Origin: Cavia porcellus
Lineage: Eukaryota; Chordata; Mammalia; Rodentia; Caviidae
Assembly (NCBI RefSeq): GCF_034190915.1
Contig: NW_026947488.1
Span: 5,714,501-5,778,500, forward strand
Length of the DNA: 64,000 nucleotides
Direction of reading: 5' to 3'
The notes under the pieces were generated by a model, which was not told the origin of the DNA, ran no database searches, and saw nothing but the letters and a program-made list of their open reading frames with translations. Positions within the stretch are counted from its first letter, which is position 1; every line of letters begins with the position of its first letter. Shown here piece after piece: positions 48,623-59,509 of this stretch. A program made the translations under genes and the position numbers.

Positions 48623-49435
48623 AGGGGCTTAAGACAATCCCTATTTATTGTACAGTTCTGGAGTTAAGAAGTCTGACCATGATCTTACCAGGCTAAATCC
48701 AAGGTTTTGAGGGGGCTGTGACCTGGGGCTCCGGGAAAAATCTGTTCCTGCCAGGCTCGCCCAGGCCTCCTGTGGAAGGCTCAAAGCTTCTGGTCTCCAA
48801 AGCCAGCAGGGAAGCAACTTGTCTAGCTCTCTCCTCTGGCCTCTGGGTTGTCCCCACATGACATGCTGGACCTCCTGGGTATCCTGCCTCCCTCTTTTGA
48901 GGGCTCACTTGGATAATGGAGGACCCGCTCCCCATCTAAGATCCTTAATTCAAGGATCCATCTCCAGGCACCATGCAGGCAGGTCAGAGAGCAGAGTGAG
49001 TCCTCGGGGAGCCCGCATTCCGCTCCCCACTGCTTAGCTTCGCTGGCCTGGCTTAGCGCTCACCACCTCCCGCTCTGCTCACTTCCGTTTCCCAGGTGCA
49101 GCTGCTGAGCTCGGCAGAGGGAAGATGACTTGTCCGGACCGCAGGCTGAGGAGGAGGCGCGCCTGAGATCCAAGGGCATGGGGTGTGTTGTGGTGCTCAC
49201 GGGGTCACCCCCCGCTTTACAAACAGGAGCCCAAGATGCCGAGAGGAGCCGCTGGTCAGGGAGCAGGGATGCGGGCTCGCCTGTGTTATGCGGAGTCTGG
49301 AGTACACCCTTGGGGTTTTGGGTCAGTTAGAACCCAAGTCCTTACTAAGATACACTCTCAGCCCTGCTCAACGTTTATCAGATAAATGACATTCATATAT
49401 GCATGGACTTTATTATACATTTATATATAGTTTTA
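48623..49435. other. Intergenic stretch without a gene
   Basis: Moderately GC-rich unique sequence. Short frames on both strands have no recognisable domain. Confidence 0.5.
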
Positions 49436-49735
49436 TATTATATATGTGTGCACTTTACCACTGAGCTACATGTCCAGCCCTGTCCAGTGCTTTTATTTAT
49501 ACAGAAGAATAACATTACCATATACATGTGTGTCATGTGATCTGACTTTCTTACATTCATATACTGTATGATATATAAAGTATATACATATTATATGAAC
49601 TCTATGATATATAATAGTGCATGTTAATATGTAATTTATTACTACAGCACTGGGACTTGAACTCAGGTCCTTGCACATGCCAGGCAAAATTTTACCACCG
49701 AGCTGCACCCCAGCCCTATACATGTAATTTTAATG
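49436..49735 (-). repeat. AT-rich sequence with two ID-type SINE pieces, antisense
   Basis: Two antisense ID pieces ('ccactgagctacatgtccag' at about 49457, and 'ggacttgaactcaggtcctt' to 'gagctgcaccccagccct' at about 49650-49716) flank TA-rich sequence ('gatatataaagtatatac'). The TA-rich part may have expanded from the SINE. Confidence 0.7.
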
Positions 49736-49740
49736 AGCCT

Positions 49741-50150
49741 AAACAAGATATTCTATGATGCCCATTATGGTTTGACTATTATCTTCTTTTGAAGTCCTGT
49801 AAGGTCTCCAACGTGGGTTTTATTGGTCTTGTTCTGTACTGTTTTGTTCAATTCTATTATACCAGATGATACAGGCAACTCTTTTTAACATAGCAAGAGG
49901 CATAATGGTAACCATTCTTGATCACCTGTATTCTCTTTTTGCATTATATACTATGTCCATCCTCCTGTTCTGACTGTTTTGCTTTGTCACATTGGGGTTT
50001 TTTTTTGTTGTTGTTGTTCTGTTTTGTTTTGTTTCGGTTTTTTTTGTTGTTGTTGTTTTGTTTTGCTTTTTCCTCTTCAAAGAAAAAGTTATAAGAACTG
50101 TGGGAATAATAAAATCCAAAATGTGTAATTATCATTAAAAAGAGAGGAAA
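49741..50150 (+). repeat. T-rich unclassified repeat, copies 2 and 3
   Basis: Copy 2 (49741-49865) has 'aacaagatattctatgatgc', 'gaagtcctgtaaggtctcc', 'ttgttctgtactgttttg'. Copy 3 (about 49885-50150) has 'agcaagaggcataatggtaa', 'ccattcttgatcacctg', then a TTG/TTTTG-rich run. Confidence 0.6.
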
Positions 50151-50317
50151 AAAAAAAGTGATCTAAAGGATATAACAGCATGTATATTTAAGTGTGTAGG
50201 ATAGAAAACCATATTACTGAGTCTTTGTTGGATCATTGAACAGAACTGTCTGCAATCTCACTGTATTAATGTCCACTTTGCTTTAATTTTGTAATCTGGA
50301 CAACTGTTTCTGAGATG

Positions 50318-50395
50318 ACAATACTGTATTTTTTTTTCTTGAAGTTCTATATTACTTGTACCCTTTTACTGTTTTGTTTTGTTTTTCTCTTAAAA
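50318..50395 (+). repeat. T-rich unclassified repeat, partial copy 4
   Basis: 'tcttgaagttctatattact', 'acccttttactgttttg', then TTTTG repeats. It shares its order of words with the other copies. Confidence 0.5.
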
Positions 50396-50407
50396 TTTTT
50401 TTTTAAA

Positions 50408-50520
50408 TGAGCCTACAGTGCCCTGAAATTGCAGGCTGTGTTCCATTCAGGCGTTACCTGCTTAGTTTCCAAGATCGGACAACACTGAGCACCTTCAGGA
50501 GCGTGTGATCAGATGCCCAA
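50408..50520 (-). pseudogene. 5S rRNA pseudogene
   Basis: Read on the minus strand it follows 5S rRNA over about 110 nt. The 5' part is 'cctgaaggtgctc...' where 5S has 'cctgaacgcgccc'. Next comes 'gatcttggaaactaagcagg', matching the 5S box A/intermediate region 'gatctcggaagctaagcagg'. The 3' end is 'gggcactgtaggctc', where 5S has 'gggtgctgtaggctt'. It carries many substitutions, notably in the internal control region, so it should not be transcribed. A 5S-derived SINE is possible but a single dispersed pseudogene is simpler. Confidence 0.85.
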
Positions 50521-50579
50521 ATGTATTCACTTATTCATTCATTTATTTATTTCAAATATATTTTTAGAAAAGTTTTTGA

Positions 50580-50692
50580 AGTCAGGTGTGGGGGCGCATG
50601 CCCATAAGCCTAGTGTGTGAGAGGTTAAGGTGGAGGGTTATCACAAACTCAAGGCCAGCCTGGACTACGGTGTCTCAGAAAAACCACAAAAC
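50580..50692 (+). repeat. B1-like SINE
   Basis: 'gtcaggtgtgggggcgcatg', 'ggttaaggtggagggtta', 'caaggccagcctggactac', 'ggtgtctcagaaaaacc'. Confidence 0.8.
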
Positions 50693-50935
50693 AAAATTTA
50701 TCCAGCAGAGATTTTAGATTTACAAGAAACTTGCAAAATGGCAGAAGTGAGGGTTCCTGAACACCCCTCATGTAGGCCTCCCTAGTGCTACCATTTTACA
50801 CAATCCTGGTGAAGTTTCGCAAACTAAGATACTAACATTAGTGCATTAACTTAACTCCACTCCAAGTGTCACTAGTTTTCCCACTAATACCTCTTTCCTG
50901 CCCCCAAATCCAATCTAGGATAACACTACATTTAT
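50693..50935 (-). mobile_element. Possible old LINE fragment, antisense
   Basis: The words 'ttttacacaatcctggtgaag' and 'taggataacactacattta' resemble an ancient antisense LINE-1 3' region. Weak evidence. Confidence 0.35.
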
Positions 50936-50944
50936 AATTTATTT

Positions 50945-51110
50945 CAGCTGGGCCTGATGGCACATATCCGAAATTCTATCACCCTACGAGGCTGAGGCAG
51001 GAGGATCACAAATTTGATCCAAGTCTTAGTAACTTAGTGACTCACCAAGACTCTGTCTCAAAATGAAAAGGTCTGTAGATGTAGCTTCGTGCAAAAGCCT
51101 TGGAGTCCCC
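50945..51110 (+). repeat. B1-dID type SINE
   Basis: 'agctgggcctgatggcacat', 'gaggctgaggcaggaggatc', 'agactctgtctcaaaatg', then ID-like 'gtagatgtagcttcgtgc'. Confidence 0.75.
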
Positions 51111-51169
51111 AGTGAGTAAAGATGCTGACCAGACAATGATCTAATAATAACAAACTACAGCTGCTGTTG

Positions 51170-51330
51170 GCCAAGGGGTTCATGCACAGCGCCCACACAT
51201 TCTTGCAACTATGAGGCAATGTCCCCAGTATTTTCCTGGGTGCACAGATGAGGAACTTGAAGCGCAGAGAGGTCCAGTAGCCTGCCCAAGAGGAGTGAGA
51301 AGTGGGTGTGCAAGAGGAGGACGTGGGAGT
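51170..51330 (-). repeat. MIR, antisense
   Basis: 'gtgcacagatgaggaacttg', 'aagcgcagagaggtccag', 'tagcctgcccaagaggagtg'. Confidence 0.78.
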
Positions 51331-51944
51331 GACAGACCACGGGGTGAGGGGTGTCCTGGTGCCCTGTTGTTTGTCTTCCCATCTCTGCTCGACTTAACCC
51401 ACGTTCAGCACACGCAAGCGCTTGGAGCACAGCAGGGACCCAGCAGATGCAAGGACGCGCAAAGAAATGCAGGATGAATGGGCAGAGATTCAGGGTCGCT
51501 GGAGGCTGAAGTTTCCAGACAAACCTCGGTACAGGATTTGTGAAAACTCTCGGAAGAGACCCAGCAGCTCAAAACCGGCCTAGACAGCAGATGGGGTGGT
51601 GGGAGTCAGATGCACCCTGCTTTCCAAAAAGAAATGAGAGGCCCCTCCAGAATGAGGCAGAAGATGGGAAGGGCTTTCTCCCTGGCTGATCACCTGGTTG
51701 TTGCAAGTCTGGGGAGCAGGGAAAAGGTGAAGGTTTGACTCCTCCCTGCCAGGGAGAAACATCTCCCCATGGCCCTGGATTCCCTTGGCTCTTTATAGCT
51801 GACTTTGAGCAACCAGGGGATGCATTCCTGGTCCGCATCCCTGTGCCTGCTATGGCGAACGGGCTCAATAAATGTTTGATGAATGAATGAAACAATGTAA
51901 TTAAGAACTGGAGGGGTGGGGTAGAGGGAGAGAGTCTTTTCAGT
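51331..51944. other. Intergenic stretch without a gene
   Basis: Mostly unique. A MIR-type end occurs at about 51845-51895 ('gggctcaataaatgtttgat', 'gaatgaatgaaac'). Confidence 0.5.
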
Positions 51945-52080
51945 CCTTAGGACTTGTCCTCCAGCATCGAGAAGGCCATATTTGCATACAAATAATTGAT
52001 ATTCTAATTACAAATCATTCGTATTGATTTATTAAGCAGATCCCCAAAGGATCTCTAGGAGATAATTAGATTCCATGCGC
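51945..52080. promoter_or_regulatory. Candidate homeodomain/POU-site cluster
   Basis: Within 100 bp there is an octamer-like 'atttgcata', 'aaataattgatat', 'tctaattacaaat', 'gatttattaag' and 'ataattagattcc'. The clustering of TAAT cores and an octamer in a moderately GC-rich surrounding looks like a developmental enhancer, but this is a motif-only call. Confidence 0.3.
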
Positions 52081-54589
52081 CTTAGGGGGAAGGACAGCGT
52101 ATTTACCTCCTTGCTCCCCCACGGCGATGTACGGCAGAAGAACTACACGATAAATGTTTGATGAGCAGTGAATGAGCATGGGTTTAATTGTGGGAAGACT
52201 CTATCGGGCCCCTGCAGATCATTCCCAGGGTGCGGGGGAGCAGAGGGACAGGGAACACGTTTGTTTATGTATTTGTGCGTAGACAAAATTGGCAGTCCTC
52301 TCTTTTTCCAAGCCCTGGGGATTTTCACCACATAGCCTTTGTTGGTACTGCAGGCATCCGAGGAGCAGCACACTGGCTGAACAGAACAACAAGGGACAAA
52401 GAATACCAGGGTCCTGGCCCCTTCAATCCAGCTATGAGACAAAGCAGGTGACCTCAACTGGCCCTGCAGGGAGTGGTTGGGAGCCAGGGCCTTAGACCTT
52501 TTCCTTGTCTCTTTGTATCTGTCCCTAAGTCACCCCAAAGAAATAATAATACATAAAAGTTAAAAAAAAAAAAAAGATTATGCAACCATGAGTGAAAGCA
52601 TCATTAGAAAACACTGCTGTTTTCTTTGATTAAAAATTGTGCAATGCAAAACTAGCACTGCAGTTTTGAGTCCCCACCTCTGATATCCTTCTGATGGGTC
52701 ACCCCCACCCCCCTGTCCTTTATGGAGGCGTGTTCTCGGCACGAGATGGGAGGCTTGAGTTTCCTGACTGGACACTGCACAGGCAGGCAGAAATAGAGGG
52801 GAGAGCGTAGGGGAAGACTGGCTGGGGTGGGGTGATGCATTTAAAGTTTGCTTTCTCCATTGCTGATCCTGCCTCGAAAGAATGCAAAGAGCCAGCGATT
52901 CCCAAGTGACTGCTGTGACTTTGACTTTCCATCTGGGGGAGAAACAGAATAAGTGATTACAATAAATTAAGTAAAGGTAGCTTTCTTGTGAGCTACAGTG
53001 CCTAGGTGCTGTGTTCCTTCTGGATGCAGTGGGCGCAGCGTGTCTGTCACTTTCCGGGCATGTGACTAATGCTCACTCTATCACTGGCCAGACAGGGACC
53101 CCAGGATGCACCTGCAGGAGGACGGGCTGGCTTCCACTCCAGGACAATGCAGAGACCGGGTGGGCTGCAGGGGATCTGAGTGAGCAGTTAGGGGCCACAT
53201 CATGTGTGAATCCCCCGAGGGCAGACAAGAGCCAGCTTCCTGCTGCCTTCAGTTAGCTGTCCATCCAACGGGGGGGTTTTAGACAAAGCTGTTTTGGTCT
53301 GGATCCATCACTGTCAGAGCAGCCTTGTAACGTCATGCACCTTCTCCCGGACAGAGCATGCCCAGGCCCGCAGGGGTGCCGCCCTGCTCTGGCATCCGGT
53401 AGTTGCTTTCCTCTTGGTTTCTGTCTGCATCTCGGTTTTCTTATCTGTCCAGAGAGGAAGAATGAAAAGTGCCCACCTCACTGATGTCCGAGGACAGCAC
53501 ACTGGTGGTGTCTCCCTACTTAAAAGAGTCCCCTCTGTCTCTCTCATCAGCATCTGGGGGCTTGCATGGTGTGTGAGCCGGGGACTGTTGGGCTGAGATT
53601 GGAGTCTGTTGCAGGGTGGGTTTGGTTGTCCTTTGGTACTTTACAAAGGGCGTGAGCCCTTCTCATGGGGCAGGTCAATCCCTGCATGTCAAACACACTT
53701 GTAACGTCCAGATTGTTCACCATCATTTGGCCAAGCCACGAAGACTTCCTGTCTTCCTGAACCTTTCAGTGTTATTAAATAAAAGCAGACGATCCTTAAC
53801 TTGTAGCACCTTGGAACAGGAAATGTAGTAAATACCTCCTGTTATTTACCCCTGTGAGAAAGTGGCTACCAAAAACCATCTCCCGTTTATTTCTCAGCTG
53901 AATTCCCTAGTGGGGTCCTGGTTTGTGTTGTGATAATGCACGGTACATGTTTGGAGTCATAAAGCCCTGTTCTGATTTTTCATTTATTTGCTCCTCTGAG
54001 CTGAGACACAGGATTTTGCAGTAGGAGTAATATTTTAACATTTGAGAATACAAATAATACACAGTGATGGATCAGCCCAGGAAAGCTGGTCGGGGAGGTG
54101 ACCTACAGCTCTTGGGGGCAATCAGTGGAGGTCAGCTGTGCTGCTCATGGGATACCCTGCCTCTTCAGCTGTCCTTGTCCCTTCCCAGCTTGTCTGCTCC
54201 CTCCTCTGAGCCCCAGGTCTCCTGACAAAAACCCTTTCCCTGATCCTATTTCTCTGTTGCAGCCGAGGCTATCAGGAATCTTTTTTCTCATTTCACTTTG
54301 CAATTTAAGTCATTTGTCTTTTCTTCATTTTGTGTTTGTGTGTGTACACACACAACTCTGTGGGCATTTTTCTTTTAAACTACAGCATCAAGAAAAATAA
54401 AGAGAGGCTTTTATATCATTTAGGCTTGTATATAGAAACAAAGAATTCCCTAATGGACCCATGGGGGAAAAATCAGGTACTAAATGTGCATTTTTGGTTT
54501 TTTTTTTTGTTGTTGTTACAAGCAGTTGCATGGTAGGGCTAGTAACGGATTTTATATATTATTGGTACAGTGGGTGACACTGGTTTACA
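52081..54589. other. Intergenic stretch without a gene
   Basis: About 2.5 kb with almost no recognisable repeats and no supported gene. Such SINE-poor DNA may be constrained, but that cannot be tested from one sequence. Confidence 0.45.
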
Positions 54590-54720
54590 TAGCTTGATTC
54601 TTGCATTATTCACAAGAGCCTCATAAAGTTGGTATCGTTATCACTTGGCAAACAGAATCACACAGCTCACAGAAGTGGGAAGCAAAGTCCAAGTGCACTC
54701 AGTGACTCAACAAAATAATG
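54590..54720 (-). repeat. MIR, antisense
   Basis: 'cattattcacaagagcctca', 'taaagttggtatcgttatc', 'cagaatcacacagctcac', 'agtgggaagcaaagtcc'. Confidence 0.75.
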
Positions 54721-55404
54721 CAGAGATGTCCTCCAGCTGGCCCTGAAGGCTTTTTGCAACATGACCTTGAGCCGGTCCTTTCTGGGCAGTCCAGAGCACA
54801 CGTGGTTTTATTCCACGCCTCCAAGTGCTGCCTGTAGGGTTTCAGGGTCATGGCGCACATCACGAGGCAGCCAATGCAAATGCATTTTCCTGCATTGGCT
54901 CAGCTGGTTCTTTTTCTCCACCCCAGAGGCTGTGGTCTTTCTTTCCCTGGAGATGTGATGTACTCAGTCTTCACCTCCACATGTGTGCTGTAGGAGGCCT
55001 CCAAACTCAACTGTCCTGGCACCTGCAAGGTCATCAGGGGTCGGTTTATAAAAATTGCCCTTTGGCCACCCACACTCCCATTTCCTATTGCATCAAGAAG
55101 GAATTAAAGAATAGGGACCTTAATTCTTTCAGGTGAGGTTATCATTTTAGAAATGGGACATATAGAAATAAATCTACATACAACAGTCTGGCTGGGTCAT
55201 TTTATGCTTTGATGGCCTGTACATTAATAGCTCACTAAGACAGCAAACCACCCTGCTGGTAAACAGCGTCTCCTCTGTCCATGCCTCCCTCTCTGCTATT
55301 GTGCTTTTTTAAAAAAAACTGTGATGCATTTATATGCAAACAAGACATGACCTGATCCCATCATTTAAGCAGCTGATGGCAATTTTATTTTATTATTTAT
55401 TTTT
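54721..55404. other. Intergenic stretch without a gene
   Basis: Unique sequence. Nothing recognised. Confidence 0.5.
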
Positions 55405-55680
55405 TAAAATTTTAAAGAGAATGAAACCAAACAAAATGAAACAGAATAAAGCCAAACAAAACAAAACAATGAAAGAGATACAGGATTTCAAAATAAGACG
55501 ATAGGAAATCAACAATGGCTGCCACAATGCCTCTTGTTATCTTCGCGATAACTACTTATACCATCAAACGTAATAAAATCAAACAAAACAGAACAGAAAA
55601 AAAATCAAAACAAGACAATGAAAGTGATACAGGACTTCAACACAAGATAACGGGAAATCAACAATGGCTACCATAAAGGC
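55405..55680 (-). repeat. T-rich unclassified repeat, copies 5 and 6 (antisense tandem pair)
   Basis: Two head-to-tail copies. The segment 'acaatgaaagagatacagga' to 'ggaaatcaacaatggctgcc' (about 55467-55520) recurs as 'acaatgaaagtgatacagga' to 'ggaaatcaacaatggctacc' (about 55615-55670). Each is preceded by AAAC/AAAAC-rich sequence. Confidence 0.75.
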
Positions 55681-56119
55681 TGAGGGCAATTTTAATGTTG
55701 ATGATAGTATACCAGGGGTGCAGAGTCTGTGCCCTAACATTGTGCATTAACCTCAAATTAGTACTCATGACCCACTGAGAAATCAACTAGCCAGCCTTTC
55801 TGGTAAGCCGTGCAAGCCACATGGGTTCTCAAGAGAGAAAAGTCAGATAGTGCCTCCTGTGAGCCTGCCAGCATTCAGGCTGAGAATCAGCTCCCTCCTC
55901 CTGCCCCAAGCAATCAGCTTGTTCAGAGGACAGGCTCAGTTGATAGCAACTAAGGTACATAAAGCCAACTAAATGCTTGTATTGTTTGGTTGATTTTTTT
56001 AGACCTGAGGACACGGGTCTGAGCATCTCTAGGAAGGACAGCATGCAATATAGCAAATATGTGGGATTTCCTTCTGCCTTGTCTTTGAAATCCAGTATTG
56101 TTCTCACTGTTTAGCTTTA
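55681..56119. other. Intergenic stretch without a gene
   Basis: Unique sequence. Nothing recognised. Confidence 0.5.
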
Positions 56120-56328
56120 CTCAGTGTTCGGTTTTGACTGGTTTTATTCTCTTTTGTTTTTCATTTGATTTTGCTATACCTGTGGAATGGACAAGGATTG
56201 TGACGATAACAAGATATTCTATGGTAGCTATTGTTGTTTTGCTAGAATCATGCTTGGAAGTTCTATACCAATTTTGCTGTATTTGACTGGCTTTGTTATT
56301 TTGATTTTATTATCTTTAAAAAATTAAC
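56120..56328 (+). repeat. T-rich unclassified repeat, copy 7
   Basis: 'aacaagatattctatggtag' (shared with 49744), 'gaagttctataccaattttg' (shared in pattern with 28255), then 'tttgttattttgattttatt'. Confidence 0.65.
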
Positions 56329-56351
56329 ATTCACAGATCCATAACTTTCTT

Positions 56352-56461
56352 TCTTTTTTTTTCACATTTTTAAAAAATCTTTTTATCGGTATCAGGGATT
56401 GAACTCAAGACTGCCTGCTTGCAAGGCAGGTGCTTATGCTGCTGAGCTAAATCCTCAGCCC
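56352..56461 (-). repeat. Young ID-type SINE, antisense, with target-site duplication
   Basis: T-rich tail, 'tctttttatcggtatcaggg', 'ctgcttgcaaggcaggtgc', 'gctaaatcctcagcc'. The flanks 'ccataactttctt' at 56339-56351 and 56462-56474 are a perfect 13-bp duplication. Confidence 0.95.
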
Positions 56462-56657
56462 CCATAACTTTCTTCTTAAGAGTGCCTTTCTCTAGTGGAG
56501 GGAACCCTGGTAGCATTCCCATTTTATTTTCCATGTGTTCTATTTAACAAAGGCTGATGCTCATTCCACACAGAATATTAATAAAGAGAAATGTTGTACT
56601 AAAATGCTAAAAAACTAAAATACAAAGTTAAAGATTGTTATTAGCAAAAAAGAGCTT

Positions 56658-57164
56658 TGTCATTCTGTGCTACACTTATTACCCTAGTAACCATGTAATT
56701 GAAGCACCAACCACATAGTTATAGATCAACTGACCGTCTTGTCATGCTGTTCTGTATGCATTGCCTGAGTAACCTGTTTGCTGTGTCAACCTGTGTTCTC
56801 CTTGTAAGAGACAGATGATGCTGTGTCAGCCATTGTTCCCTTTATGAGAGATAAATGTTCCTGGAGTTGGCAGACCAAGGGCTATGAGTTGGCTAACCAC
56901 CCACTGGGAAATGCCTCTGACCTCAAGCAAAGGGGAACAAAGGCCCACCTTGTTTCTGTTTCTCATCTCTATGTACTTAGTGGTCAATGAGATGATCATA
57001 AATGGGCTATAAAAATCAATCAAAATTCTAACCCAGTCGCACAGTTTTGCAAACACCATCTGCACTGTGCCGCTGATGCCAGCTTAAATAAAAGCGCTTC
57101 TTTTAAAAAGACGTCTTGCCCCCCTTCTTGACAACATCTCAGGGCTTGTTTTTGGGATACAACA
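56658..57164 (+). mobile_element. Solo LTR of an endogenous retrovirus (class unclear)
   Basis: A segment of about 507 bp starting TG ('tgtcattctgtgc') and ending CA ('gggatacaaca') carries the layout of a retroviral LTR. There is a TATA-like 'tataaaa' at 57008-57014 and, 75 bp further, a polyadenylation signal AATAAA at 57087-57092, followed by a T-rich region. There is no gag, pol or env sequence next to it. Boundaries are approximate and I could not identify a target-site duplication. Confidence 0.6.
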
Positions 57165-58099
57165 AGAAACGTGAGCCCGTGTTCTGTTGCCCATCCCACC
57201 AACAGCAGTATCTGAGATGAAAGCATCTTCACGAACATTTCTCAAAAGTGGACTCCAGATTTTAACTGTTTCTTAGAGGATGTGGAGAAATCATGCTGAA
57301 AACAAAAACATAAGGACCGATTAAGATAATAAAGTGACCCATCAAGGGTGTTAGTGGTGATGCTTTTCTCTCCTTCCTTACAGGTTTCCCCCAGTGCTGT
57401 AGACAAACAGTGTTCCCAGGAGTGAGTTCTAGAAGGCTGCAGATGCCTGCCTTCTCAGCAGTGTTCTGAGTGGAGAACTGTGTTTGTGATCAGTAACAAG
57501 TATTAGAAGGCAAATAAATAGAAATTTAAGAAGGTTCTGCATTTTATAATTTACGATCTCAATAAAAGTCTGCCTTTTAATTATAATGGGGAAAAAAAAA
57601 CCTGTGATGAACTTAGAGGTTGCTTGGAATCTGTGCCCCTAATTCTTTTTACATATTCTAGGATAAGCAGCCAAGTACGTATGAGGAAAATAATGCCACG
57701 TTGTTTTGTGTCTGCATTTAACATCTCCCTGTGCTTCTGGCATGTGCTATTTCATCTCTTCCTTTTCAGCTGGGGTCATTGTCTTTTTCTTGGTATCTAT
57801 GACACTGGCTCCTGCCATACCGTAATATTCCTGCCACAGAATAATAGTTCCCACGTGCCATTTTTATTTGTGATCCCCACTGTCTTTCCTCCAAGAGGAT
57901 TTACAGCAGCTTGGAAAGCTGTATCTCAAATATTACAGTGAAATAAATGTGCTGTGAAGTTTTACACACTTGCCCCAAATCTGGCTCTAAACTTTTTACT
58001 AACCAATTTAAGAGTGGCTGTGATTTTTAAAAAGTATTGACTGATTACTGACGTCTTGGGGGCTGAGCCCATCCCTTCACACTGAGTTACCTCCTCAGC
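57165..58099. other. Intergenic stretch without a gene
   Basis: Mostly unique. A short antisense ID-like remnant lies at about 58058-58100 ('gctgagcccatcccttcac', 'gagttacctcctcagcc'). Confidence 0.5.
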
Positions 58100-58100
58100 C

Positions 58101-58235
58101 TTTTAAAAATTTTTTACTTTGAGAGACAAGGTCTAGCTAAGTGGTTCAGGCTGGGCTTGAACTTGCGACCGCTCTGCCTCAGCCTCTTAAGAGTGCTGGG
58201 ATTATAGGTGTGTACATCCCAAGGTCCACCTTGTG
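58101..58235 (-). repeat. B1-like SINE, antisense
   Basis: 'gagagacaaggtctagctaa', 'aggctgggcttgaacttgc', 'ctctgcctcagcctcttaag', 'tgctgggattataggtgtg'. Confidence 0.9.
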
Positions 58236-59137
58236 TGTTAAGCAGTCTGAATAACTTAGATAAAGGAACAAAATTAGAGCCCTAACCCTTCCCAATCCCA
58301 CAGTTTCTCACAGTTACACCAAGCATGACAAAACGGCATTGTGTTTGTCTTTTTAAAGAGAAAAGTAAGACAAATACAATTTTAGAGTATTTACTAAGTC
58401 AATGTTCATTAAAGTTTCAAAGCTAGGATTAAGGTGCAAGTGTTCCTGATTTTTTTAAAAGAAGAAAAATAGACACCTGTGGGCAAAAATTAAAATGTAT
58501 AGAAGTCCACAGGAAGTTAAAATAAAAACAAAGTAACGAGTCTACCACCCAAGCTTCTCTCCCCACAGATAACATCTGTTAATAGCTTAGACTTCCAGAC
58601 CTCAAAAGCGGAGAAAAGTATTTAATTACTGAGGATGCTGAACAACAGGAATTCTCATTGAGTGCTGAGGGAGTTATAGTTGTACATTGCTTTAGAAAAC
58701 TGTATGTACTAAAGCAGAAATAAGCAAACAAATATGTACCTGCCAGGACGCCGTAATTGCCCATATACACCAGAGGCACGTTGAGAATGCTCATGGTACA
58801 TTCTTAACGGCGAACCTGCAAACGACCCAGCATCTCTGCAGATAGAGTGGGTTTGTGGTGGTTTATGCTGGGAATGCGAGTGAAGACCAACATTACGTAC
58901 CATGTTACAAGAAGCCAGGGCCAGGAGTAAAGCCACACCTTTTCATAAAGTATGATAGAAAGTACAAACCCAGACTAAACTAACCTGGGGGTTTGCAAAA
59001 ATAGGAGAGTGACAGAGGGGGCTGCTGGGATGTGGATATTGGTGTTTTCTGATTTGAGGGACAGTAACTTGTGAAACTAATCTGTACACAAGATTTATCG
59101 CATGTCCTATACATTATATATATCATATATATCATGT
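58236..59137. other. Intergenic stretch without a gene
   Basis: Unique AT-rich sequence. Nothing recognised. Confidence 0.5.
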
Positions 59138-59164
59138 TTTTGTATGTGTGTGTATATATATATA

Positions 59165-59195
<31 letters not shown>
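59138..59195. repeat. (GT)n-(TA)n microsatellite and T-run
   Basis: 'tgtatgtgtgtgtatatata' continuing into TA repeats and then a run of about 27 T, which is the reversed tail of the neighbouring B1. Confidence 0.95.
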
Positions 59196-59330
59196 GTATT
59201 TTAAGACAAGGTCTTGCTATTCAGTTCAGGCCAGGCTCACTTTGTAGCTCAGGCTGATCTCGGACTTCCAACAATCCTTCTGCCTCAGCCTCCTGAGTCC
59301 TGGGATTACAGGCCTGCACCACACACTGGG
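59196..59330 (-). repeat. B1-like SINE, antisense
   Basis: 'taagacaaggtcttgctatt', 'tcaggctgatctcggactt', 'ctgcctcagcctcctgag', 'tgggattacaggcctgcac'. Confidence 0.92.
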
Positions 59331-59334
59331 ATTT

Positions 59335-59478
59335 TTAAAAGACAGGGTTTCACAGGTAGGTTCAGGTTGGCCTTGAACTCACTATGAAGCCCAGTCAGGC
59401 CTCAAACTTGCAATGATCCTCCTGCCTCAGCCTCATGAGAATTGGGATTATGGTGGTGCACTGCCATGCCCAGCTTGT
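59335..59478 (-). repeat. B1-like SINE, antisense, second copy
   Basis: 'aagacagggtttcacaggta', 'aggttggccttgaactcac', 'cctgcctcagcctcatgag', 'gtggtgcactgccatgccc'. Confidence 0.92.
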
Positions 59479-59509
59479 ACATACTGTATTTTTAAAAATG
59501 TAAAGACAG

